From: an uncultured Halieaceae bacterium
GTDB taxonomy: Bacteria > Pseudomonadota > Gammaproteobacteria > Pseudomonadales > Halieaceae
Length of the DNA: 7,759 nucleotides
Assembly (NCBI GenBank): GCA_913063005.1
Contig: CAJXZI010000086.1
Span: 1-7,759, forward strand
Direction of reading: 5' to 3'
Position numbers and translations under genes: made by a program. This document shows, piece by piece, positions 1 to 5,762 of the stretch. Each line of letters begins with the position of its first letter. The stretch's first letter is position 1. The notes below the pieces were generated by a model. The model was not told the DNA's origin. It saw only the letters and a list, made by a program, of their open reading frames with translations, and ran no database searches.

Positions 1-78
1 ATGGGTGTGTGAAGGGGGTGTGAATTGGTTTGTGAGTGCTTCAGCCAACGGTTTACTTTACGGGGTACTTTATGCCTT

Positions 79-114
79 CCTTTTTGGTGCCCTTTTTGGT
101 GCCCTTTTTGGGTT
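79..114. repeat. 12-bp tandem repeat, three copies, downstream of ppx
   Basis: Two exact copies of CCTTTTTGGTGC (79-90 and 91-102) are followed by a diverged third (103-114, CCTTTTTGGGTT). The array lies 33 bases past the stop codon of the exopolyphosphatase gene, so it would be in the 3' untranslated part of that transcript, read as GGCACCAAAAAGG units. No hairpin with a following T run is visible, so I do not call it a terminator. The rest of positions 1-146 shows only GT-rich sequence at the far left and no supported gene. Confidence 0.7.
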
Positions 115-146
115 CTCGGCAGACAGCGGCGACTTGGCAAGAGGTT

Positions 147-1682
147 TCAGGCTGAGGGTATCTCCAAAGTAATGCCAAGCTTTTTAAAGACGGGGATAGA
201 CTCGGTAACCTCCCACACAGTCAGTGGGTGATCTTCTCTCCACGCATCGCTGAAATTCACCTCCAAACGAGCGTCTGAGGCTCTCGCATAAAACTCTGGG
301 CTAATAGGAGGTACCTCTGCGTGCTTCAGAGTAACAGCTAATCGCAGTAGCACCAGCATACGAGCAAGCTTCTGCTGTTTACTCGTCGGTACGCCGTCAA
401 AGAGGTAGTTTGGAAGCTTACCCCTGTGCCCCCGAAGCAGGCGGCTAATGAAAAGCTGGTCGCCCTGCGAGAAGCCCGGCATGTCAGAATTCTCGACCAG
501 ATAGGCGGAGTGGCGGTTATAGTGCTTCTGAGAAATAGCAATGCCTATCTCATGGAGCCGGCCTGACCAGGCCAGAAGGTCGATATCGTCTTCACTGAGA
601 TTCCAGGCACTGGCCGTTTCGATACCCAGTTGTTTGGCATACGCGCCTACCGAATCGGAATTTGCTATCTCTGCGGAGTATCGCTGCAGCATGGCTTGAA
701 CGGTTCGCTCTCGCACATCCTCGTGGCTGCGCCGGCCAATGAGATCGTAAATAGCACCCTCTCGCAGGGCACCGGAGGATGTACGCATGGCGCCCACCCC
801 CAGGACATCAAAGATCGCCAATGTGATGGCTACACCCGCGGTGATAACACCACGGCGTCGCTCGTTAAGTCCCTCAAGATCAATGTCATCAACCGATTCA
901 AATTTTAAAAGTGCCTTTTTGAGTTTTTTTAAGGACTTGTGATCGATGCCCTCACTGCGCCAGCCGGCTGCCGAAACAAGTAACTCGATCGCTTGTAGTG
1001 TTCCTGATGATCCCACGGCCTCGACCCAGTGCGCCTGCTTAAAATGTCGTCTGATGTGGGAGACTTCAATGCAGGCCTGATCATAGGCAGCTCTGAATCG
1101 TTTCTTATCAATTTTTCCGTCAGGAAAAAAACGCTCGCTGTAACTGACGCAACCCAGCTGAAGGCTCTCGAGCCGCTTTGGCTCGAACTGTTGTCCTAGA
1201 ATGAATTCGGTGCTGCCGCCGCCTATGTCGACAACCAAGCGACTAAGTTCGTCATCCGCAAGTGTATGAGCAACGCCTAAGTAGACGAGCCGCGCCTCCT
1301 CACGCCCGTATATGACGTCAACAGGAACACCGAGAATAGCCTCTGCTGGTTCAGTGAATAGCTCCCGGTTGTGTGCCTGACGTAACGCATTAGTACCAAC
1401 GGCACGGATTCTATCGGGCTTTACCGATGCTAACAGCTGTTGAAAGCGTTCAAGACAAGCCAGACCTCGCTCCACAGCATCGGCTGCGAGTTGGTGATTT
1501 TTCAGGCCTTTACCGAGTTGCACCTTCTCCGCGAGGACGTGAAGTGGACGAATCTCCCCGTGCTCGAGGCGTGCCACGATCAAGTGAAACGAATTACTTC
1601 CGATATCAATCGCCGCAAAAACGGGTTCATGCTGCAAAGCGTCGGGAGCGGATTGGAAATACTCGGGTTTCAATTCATTCAC
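147..1682 (-). CDS. ppx: Exopolyphosphatase, Ppx/GppA family
   Basis: This enzyme removes terminal phosphates from inorganic polyphosphate, and the family also acts on pppGpp in the cytoplasm. The 511-residue length is close to E. coli PPX (513). The ASKHA phosphate-1 loop AIDIGSNSFHL is at residues 24-34, the YGREEARL segment with the likely catalytic Glu128 at 125-132, and the phosphate-2 loop VVDIGGGSTEF at 150-160. SSGALREG is at 303-309, and the C-terminal HD-like region shows LHEIG (376-380) and RHSAYLVENSDMPGF (390-404). The start is GTG at 1682: the frame is closed by TGA at 1695-1697 and no Met precedes the first loop. The Shine-Dalgarno is weak. It follows alr on the same strand after 75 bases, so co-transcription is possible. 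PPX rather than GppA is preferred because of the length and the HD-like tail. Confidence 0.93.
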   Translation of the reverse strand: MNELKPEYFQSAPDALQHEPVFAAIDIGSNSFHLIVARLEHGEIRPLHVLAEKVQLGKGLKNHQLAADAVERGLACLERFQQLLASVKPDRIRAVGTNALRQAHNRELFTEPAEAILGVPVDVIYGREEARLVYLGVAHTLADDELSRLVVDIGGGSTEFILGQQFEPKRLESLQLGCVSYSERFFPDGKIDKKRFRAAYDQACIEVSHIRRHFKQAHWVEAVGSSGTLQAIELLVSAAGWRSEGIDHKSLKKLKKALLKFESVDDIDLEGLNERRRGVITAGVAITLAIFDVLGVGAMRTSSGALREGAIYDLIGRRSHEDVRERTVQAMLQRYSAEIANSDSVGAYAKQLGIETASAWNLSEDDIDLLAWSGRLHEIGIAISQKHYNRHSAYLVENSDMPGFSQGDQLFISRLLRGHRGKLPNYLFDGVPTSKQQKLARMLVLLRLAVTLKHAEVPPISPEFYARASDARLEVNFSDAWREDHPLTVWEVTESIPVFKKLGITLEIPSA

Positions 1683-1757
1683 TCGAAACGTGTTTCACCG
1701 TGAGCATATATGAATCTGTGGGAGATCGGTGCGTGTAGATTCGATTTAGTGGCAAAT

Positions 1758-2843
1758 TCAGTATCCAACGATGCGCGGTGTGCGCCCCGTAATGCGCGTA
1801 CACAACTCATAACCAATGGTGTCGCAATGCGCCGCCACCTCATCCACGCTAGGACTGTCTCCCCAAAGTGTCACCTTCGTACCAAAATCAATATCAGGTA
1901 TGTCCGTGACGTCTGCGGTGATCATATCCATCGACACCTTGCCAGCAAGCGGCACTGTGCCGTGAGGTGTTCCGATAGGTGTTCCATCCGCTGCGGCTCT
2001 CGGATAGCCGTCCCCGTAACCCACTGGTATCGTCGCGATTCGGCTCCGCCGTCGGGCAACCCATCGCCCCCCGTACCCCACCGTTTCACCCGTGTCTATC
2101 CAGCGTATTGCAGCCACTTGTGAGTTAAAGGTCATTACAGGACGTAGTTTCAATCCCGGGGGGAGTGCAATCAATGAACCTCCGTAGAGGGAATATCCGA
2201 GCCGTACCCACGACTCGGGCGGAGAGAGTACGCCTACGGTGCTAGCTGAGTTAGATAAACTTGCTCGCTCAGTGATCTCAGCTGCATCGTGTTGAGTGTT
2301 CAAAACCTCATTCCAGCGCGCCGTTTGACGATGGGTCAATGTTGACTTCGCATCCTCAGCATCAGCAAGGTGGCTCATTAATATGATTTGACTGACACCC
2401 TCGGTGTGCAGCGTCGACTGAACGTCGGCGACCTCATTGGGAGCGAAACCTAATCGGTGCATGCCCGTGTCCACCTTTAGCCACACCTGATCGGGGTTGT
2501 AAGGGTGGTTTCGCAGCCATTCCAGTTGGTAATGATTCGATATCGCGGGCCACAGAGAATAAGCGGTAATAGCTGTTATATCTTCAGGAGAGTGGGGGCC
2601 TTGCAACACTAGAATAGGCTTGGCGATGCCGGCCTCCCTAAGCTCGATGGCTTCCTCGGTAATGGCTACAGCGAAGGCATCTACGCGCGCCTCCAAGTTC
2701 TTGGCACAGACAATTGCACCATGTCCGTAGGCATTAGCTTTGACCACAGCCATTTTTTGTCTCGATCCCGCAAGGTGGCTCAATGCATCAAAGTTATGAT
2801 TTAGCGCATCGAGATAAATTTTGAAATAACTGGGTCGCGGCAC
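1758..2843 (-). CDS. alr: Alanine racemase (PLP-dependent)
   Basis: It interconverts L- and D-alanine to supply D-Ala for peptidoglycan. The product is 361 residues, normal for the family. The PLP lysine is K35 in VVKANAYGHG (33-42). By family comparison R130 (KVDTGMHRLG), H158 (SHLADAEDA), R214 (WVRLGYSLYG), the second catalytic base Y257 (VGYGGRW), Y276 (VGYGDGYPR) and D306 (SMDM) match the racemase active site, and YELCTRITGR (345-354) closes the C-terminal beta domain. R214 is followed by Leu where many homologues have Pro. The start is GTG at 2843, with AAGAGGG (2854-2860) ten bases upstream. The start region has a near-duplicate directly upstream. The neighbouring D-amino acid aminotransferase gene fits shared D-alanine metabolism. 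A catabolic DadX paralogue cannot be excluded, but no dadA is seen. Confidence 0.95.
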   Translation of the reverse strand: MPRPSYFKIYLDALNHNFDALSHLAGSRQKMAVVKANAYGHGAIVCAKNLEARVDAFAVAITEEAIELREAGIAKPILVLQGPHSPEDITAITAYSLWPAISNHYQLEWLRNHPYNPDQVWLKVDTGMHRLGFAPNEVADVQSTLHTEGVSQIILMSHLADAEDAKSTLTHRQTARWNEVLNTQHDAAEITERASLSNSASTVGVLSPPESWVRLGYSLYGGSLIALPPGLKLRPVMTFNSQVAAIRWIDTGETVGYGGRWVARRRSRIATIPVGYGDGYPRAAADGTPIGTPHGTVPLAGKVSMDMITADVTDIPDIDFGTKVTLWGDSPSVDEVAAHCDTIGYELCTRITGRTPRIVGY

Positions 2844-2883
2844 GTTGAGTCAGCCCTCTTAGTTATAAGTCAGCGCCCGAAGC
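2790..2883 (-). repeat. 94-bp direct repeat, copy at the true alr start
   Basis: This copy covers alr codons 1-18, the GTG start, the AAGAGGG ribosome-binding site and about 40 bases upstream. It matches 2887-2980 at 84 of 94 positions with no gaps, by my own alignment. The repeat spacing is 97 bp. TATAAC on the minus strand (2862-2867) just upstream of the ribosome-binding site resembles a -10 box, but the matching -35 is weak. Confidence 0.93.
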
Positions 2884-2940
2884 GCAAAAGTTATGATTCA
2901 GCGCATCGAGATAAATTTTGAAATGACTGAGACGTGGCAT
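2863..2940 (-). pseudogene. Duplicated 5' end of alr, a 25-codon ORF
   Basis: Reading from ATG at 2940, the upstream repeat copy encodes MPRLSHFKIYLDALNHNF, which matches alr residues 1-18 except Leu4 and His6. It then leaves the homology (CASGADL) and stops at TAA (2863-2865). A second TAA lies one base further on. An intact AAGAGGG (2951-2957) sits ten bases before the ATG, so translation is plausible. The stop lies two bases upstream of the ribosome-binding site of alr and 19 bases from its GTG, a spacing that would allow termination-reinitiation or coupling. It may be a dead fragment from a tandem duplication or a leader ORF with a role. No alanine racemase function is possible: it keeps none of the catalytic residues. 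Confidence 0.6.
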
Positions 2941-2980
2941 GTTGAGTGAGCCCTCTTATTTGTAATTCAGCGCCCGAAGC
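2887..2980 (-). repeat. 94-bp direct repeat, upstream copy
   Basis: This is the upstream partner of 2790-2883. Six of the ten differences fall in the 18 shared codons: three silent changes, two amino-acid changes (Pro/Leu, Tyr/His) and the GTG/ATG start difference. Codons 7-18 differ by one silent base only. The four others are in the upstream part, two of them near the TATAAC/TACAAA position. Confidence 0.93.
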
Positions 2981-3033
2981 AAAGGGTTATCGCACTTTGG
3001 TTACTGCTGTCGCTGCGCTTTTCAAGCACTAAA

Positions 3034-3055
3034 ACAAAAAGGAAGCAAAAAGGAG
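3034..3055. repeat. Two 11-bp A-rich repeats downstream of the aminotransferase gene
   Basis: ACAAAAAGGAA (3034-3044) is followed by GCAAAAAGGAG (3045-3055). On the minus strand this lies just past the aminotransferase stop and reads as two pyrimidine and T-rich blocks. These might help Rho-independent release, but no GC stem precedes them. The 11-mer CAAAAAGGAAG at 3035-3045 occurs inverted at 76-86, beyond ppx. Confidence 0.5.
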
Positions 3056-3068
3056 GTAAAAGTAAGTG

Positions 3069-3932
3069 TCAACCGAATTGATCGAAGCGATGCGCCGCAA
3101 ACAGCGCTTGTGCCTGCGACCAAACGGGCCCCGGTTTCCCGGCACCCACTGCCTCACCGTCAATCGATACGACAGGTTCAAGCTCTTTGGTTGAACTACT
3201 CAACCAAACTTCATCGGCAGCCATCACTTCCTGTCGCGAAATAGGCTCTTCCCGCACTTCCAGGTCACTGTGCTCTCGGAGTATCGCAAGCGCCATGTCT
3301 CGCGTGACGCCTGCAAGTTTGTGGTTATCGAGTTGTGGCGTTCGCACAACGCCGTTGGTGACCACGAATACATTACATGCCGCCGCTTCGGTTAGATTAT
3401 CCTCAGCGTCAAAGAGAATGATTTCACCTGCACCTGAACCGACGCCTTCCATCATGTGCAAGACGTTGCCCAGGAGCGACGTGCTCTTGATGTGGCAGCG
3501 TTGCCATCTCAAATCCTGCCCGGACGTGACTCTCCACTGTGTCACTGTCTCCCGATTGCCATTATCGGGTTCGGGGATATCAAAAGTGTAAGCAAATAGG
3601 GTGGGCTTTGGCTGTTGAGGAAAGGCGTGATTGCGCTTCATCGTTACGCCACGTGTAACTTGCAGGTAGATGCCTAAATTGCCGTTACCGTTTTGCTCGA
3701 GCAATGCGTCGAATATTTCAGTCAACTCTGCGCGACTCCATGGAATTTCTATGCCGATTTCACGCAGTCCATTCTCAAAACGAATCATGTGTAAGTCTGT
3801 TCCGATGGTTTTGCCGCCATAAGACGGGATGACCTCGTAGATGCCGTCGCCAAACAGGAAGCCGCGATCCATCGGTGAAATTTTTGCATCCTCGAGAGGC
3901 ACGTAGTCACCGTTTAAGTAGGCGATTGTCAT
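3069..3932 (-). CDS. dat: D-amino acid aminotransferase (class IV PLP fold)
   Basis: The likely reaction is D-alanine + 2-oxoglutarate to pyruvate + D-glutamate, with PLP as cofactor. The product is 287 residues, the usual size for D-amino acid transaminases. From the chosen start, DRGFLFGDGIYEV spans 22-34 (Tyr32), the carboxylate-binding Arg/His pair expected in the D-specific branch is R100 and H102 (KRNHAFP), and the PLP lysine is K149 in RWQRCHIKSTSLLGNVL (142-158). TEAAACNVF (181-189) carries the cofactor-ring Glu182. I start at ATG 3932 because it has AAAGGA seven bases upstream and begins the fold directly. The frame stays open to 4043, but that would add 37 unrelated residues and overlap the divergent synthetase start. 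A branched-chain aminotransferase or aminodeoxychorismate lyase is less likely because of the R/H pair. Confidence 0.88.
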   Translation of the reverse strand: MTIAYLNGDYVPLEDAKISPMDRGFLFGDGIYEVIPSYGGKTIGTDLHMIRFENGLREIGIEIPWSRAELTEIFDALLEQNGNGNLGIYLQVTRGVTMKRNHAFPQQPKPTLFAYTFDIPEPDNGNRETVTQWRVTSGQDLRWQRCHIKSTSLLGNVLHMMEGVGSGAGEIILFDAEDNLTEAAACNVFVVTNGVVRTPQLDNHKLAGVTRDMALAILREHSDLEVREEPISRQEVMAADEVWLSSSTKELEPVVSIDGEAVGAGKPGPVWSQAQALFAAHRFDQFG

Positions 3933-3962
3933 TTTCTGATCCTTTACTGCTTGGGGGTTTTG

Positions 3963-3982
3963 TAAGCCGAACGAACGGCTTA
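3963..3982. promoter_or_regulatory. Inverted repeat in divergent promoter region
   Basis: TAAGCCG (3963-3969) and CGGCTTA (3976-3982) form exact 7-base arms around a 6-base spacer. The element lies in the 90-bp gap (3933-4022) between the divergent aminotransferase and acyl-CoA synthetase genes, which suggests an operator. AT-rich -10-like boxes sit beside it (TATATT at 3981-3986 on plus, TAATAT at 3982-3987 on minus), but no convincing -35 boxes are visible. The binding protein is unknown. Confidence 0.45.
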
Positions 3983-4009
3983 TATTAGTTCGCAAAGCGT
4001 TATATAAAA

Positions 4010-4013
4010 AGGA
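4010..4013 (+). promoter_or_regulatory. Ribosome-binding site of the acyl-CoA synthetase
   Basis: AGGA at 4010-4013 lies nine bases before ATG 4023 and supports that start over later in-frame Met codons. Confidence 0.6.
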
Positions 4014-4022
4014 TAAAAGAGC

Positions 4023-5540
4023 ATGCCGACAATCACAGACCACGCGATTGCTACGCCCGATAAGCCAGCGTTCATCATGGGTTCCTCGGGGGAGATGGTT
4101 ACCTTCGCGGAACTCGACGCGAGGGCCAATCAGATTGCACAGTTGCTTCGCGCCTCAGGCGTTCAGACTGGCGAGCACATCGCCATGATGTTGAAGAACT
4201 GCCGCGAATTCTTCGAAGTAGTCTTTGGCTGTGCACGCGCGGGTGTTGTCTTTACACCTATCAGCACGCACCTGAAACAAGAAGAAACGGCTTACATCAT
4301 CAACAACTGCAATGCACGATTGTTTATCGCGTCTGCTTCACTAGGCGACGTGGCCGTCGAAGCGGCCGAGCACGCGCCAAACCTTGTGGGGAAGTTCGTC
4401 ATCGGGGGCGAGGCATTGGGTTTTGAGGACTGGCATACGGCCGTTTCTGCACAGCCAACGGATCCCATCGCCGACCAGAGTCTTGGTGTACCTATGTTGT
4501 ATTCATCCGGCACTACGGGGAAACCAAAAGGTATCTTCCGAGCACCGGAGAACACCTCTCTCGACGCACCGCATCCCCTTAAGTTGGCAGGGATGTATTT
4601 TGGGTTTAATGATTCGACTGTTTATTTGTCGCCAGCTCCGCTGTATCACTCGGCGCCTCTGTTCTACAACACCCTCAATATGACCGGTGGCGGCACATCG
4701 GTCATTATGGAGCGCTTCGATCCAGAGCAGGCGTTAGCGCTGATAGAGCGTTATAAAGCGACGCACAGCCAATGGGTGCCATCGATGTTCATTCGGATGT
4801 TAAAGCTGCCTGAGGAGGCGCGCAGCGGTTATGACGTGTCTAGCATGCGCTGCGCAATCCATGCTGCTGCGCCGTGTCCCGTAGATATCAAGCATCAAAT
4901 GATTGATTGGTGGGGACCGGTGATCTTTGAGTACTACTCTTCAACGGAAGGCGTGGGCTTCACGATCATCGACTCAGAGGGTTGGTTAGCGCACCCGGGA
5001 TCGGTTGGTCGACCACTCACTGGCGTACCAAAGATTCTTGATGACGATATGAATGTCTTGCCGCCCGGTGAAGTAGGGCAGATTTATTTCGACGAAATCG
5101 CTCGCTTTGAGTATTTTGATGAGCCCGGGAAAACCGAAGAAGCCTTCGATACCCGCGGATGGGGTACCGTCGGCGATATGGGGTACCTCGATGAGGAAGG
5201 TTATCTTTATCTGACCGACCGAAAGAACTTCATGATCATCACAGGGGGCGTCAATGTTTACCCCGCGGAGATCGAAGGACTGTTGGTGACGCACCCGCAA
5301 GTTGCTGACGTTGCAGTGTTTGGCATTCCGAATGAAGAGTACGGTGAGGAAGTAAAAGCGGTCATCCAGTTACTGAATCATGATGAGGCCGGGGATGAAC
5401 TGGCCTTTGATCTTATTCAGTGGAGCAAAGAGCGGCTTTCCTCTGTGAAGGTGCCCAAGAGTATTGATTTCATGGAGCAGCTACCGCGAATGGAAAACGG
5501 CAAGCTCTACAAACGTCATCTTATGGACGCTTATAAGTAA
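4023..5540 (+). CDS. AMP-forming acyl-CoA synthetase (ANL superfamily)
   Basis: It activates a carboxylic acid with ATP to an acyl-adenylate and transfers it to CoA. The product is 505 residues and cytoplasmic, with no signal peptide. The P-loop-like motif YSSGTTGKPKG is at 160-170, and the adenine/acyl-binding motif YYSSTEG at 304-310. GDMGYLDEEGYLYLTDR (384-400) includes Asp385 and the hinge region, ITGGVNVYPAEIE is at 406-418, and the catalytic lysine is K494 in ENGKLYKR (491-498). It looks like the CaiC/FadD-type medium, branched or steroid/bile-acid ligases; the substrate cannot be read from the sequence. It stands alone on the plus strand, divergent from the aminotransferase gene, and ends before an unusual repeat cluster and a shared terminator. 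Confidence 0.93.
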   Translation: MPTITDHAIATPDKPAFIMGSSGEMVTFAELDARANQIAQLLRASGVQTGEHIAMMLKNCREFFEVVFGCARAGVVFTPISTHLKQEETAYIINNCNARLFIASASLGDVAVEAAEHAPNLVGKFVIGGEALGFEDWHTAVSAQPTDPIADQSLGVPMLYSSGTTGKPKGIFRAPENTSLDAPHPLKLAGMYFGFNDSTVYLSPAPLYHSAPLFYNTLNMTGGGTSVIMERFDPEQALALIERYKATHSQWVPSMFIRMLKLPEEARSGYDVSSMRCAIHAAAPCPVDIKHQMIDWWGPVIFEYYSSTEGVGFTIIDSEGWLAHPGSVGRPLTGVPKILDDDMNVLPPGEVGQIYFDEIARFEYFDEPGKTEEAFDTRGWGTVGDMGYLDEEGYLYLTDRKNFMIITGGVNVYPAEIEGLLVTHPQVADVAVFGIPNEEYGEEVKAVIQLLNHDEAGDELAFDLIQWSKERLSSVKVPKSIDFMEQLPRMENGKLYKRHLMDAYK

Positions 5541-5567
5541 TTGGCTGAGGCGGAGCGCTACTGCCTT

Positions 5568-5612
5568 GCAGTGCCATAGTTCGCAGTGCCTTAGCTTGCG
5601 GTGCCAGAGATA
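5568..5612. repeat. Three imperfect 15-bp tandem repeats
   Basis: Units begin at 5568, 5583 and 5598. The first two share GCAGTGCC and the third has GCGGTGCC. Units 1 and 2 differ at 3 of 15 bases, and units 2 and 3 at 5 of 15. They lie 27 bases past the synthetase stop codon and just before the 7-bp repeat array. Confidence 0.65.
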
Positions 5613-5630
5613 GCGCCGCAGACTTCCTTT

Positions 5631-5686
5631 AGCAACGAGCAACGAGCAACGAGCAACGAGCAACGAGCAACGAGCAACGAGCAACG
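5631..5686. repeat. Eight exact copies of a 7-bp tandem repeat (AGCAACG)
   Basis: Fifty-six bases consist of eight uninterrupted identical AGCAACG units between the acyl-CoA synthetase and the bidirectional terminator. A 7-base unit shifts frame each time. The minus strand has an open frame through it giving LLVARCS-type periods, but I see no gene there. Perfect identity suggests recent slippage or homogenisation. Function unknown. Confidence 0.97.
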
Positions 5687-5705
5687 TCAATACGCGGTTT
5701 AAAAT

Positions 5706-5734
5706 AAAAAAAGGCGGCCTAGGCCGCCTTTTTT
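5706..5734. terminator. Bidirectional Rho-independent terminator
   Basis: GGCGGCCT (5713-5720) meets its exact complement AGGCCGCC (5721-5728), giving a GC-rich hairpin with a probable CTAG loop. Seven A precede it and six T follow it. The A/T flanks give a U run on either strand. It lies between the convergent synthetase (ends 5540) and GntP permease (ends 5763), so it can stop both transcripts. Confidence 0.92.
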
Positions 5735-5762
5735 GTGTGCAAAACGCGCACTGGTCCAGACA

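Noticed and set aside
1685..1696. GAAAC-GT-GTTTC inverted repeat just upstream of the ppx start
   Set aside because: Arms of five bases with a two-base centre are too short to separate from chance.
1710..2123. Plus-strand ORF of 137 codons opposite alr
   Set aside because: It is a shadow of the well-supported racemase frame, rich in Arg, Cys and His with no domain.
3187..3591. Plus-strand ORF of 134 codons opposite the aminotransferase
   Set aside because: Shadow frame rich in Ser, lying wholly inside a gene with clear active-site motifs on the other strand.
3933..4043. A 37-codon N-terminal extension of the aminotransferase frame up to 4043
   Set aside because: It would overlap the divergent synthetase start, has no family similarity, and the ATG at 3932 has a good ribosome-binding site directly before the conserved fold.
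5481..5690. Minus-strand ORF of 69 codons through the heptamer array, with a LLVARCS period
   Set aside because: Periodicity comes from the DNA repeat. The ORF overlaps the synthetase end antisense and has no ribosome-binding site or recognisable domain.
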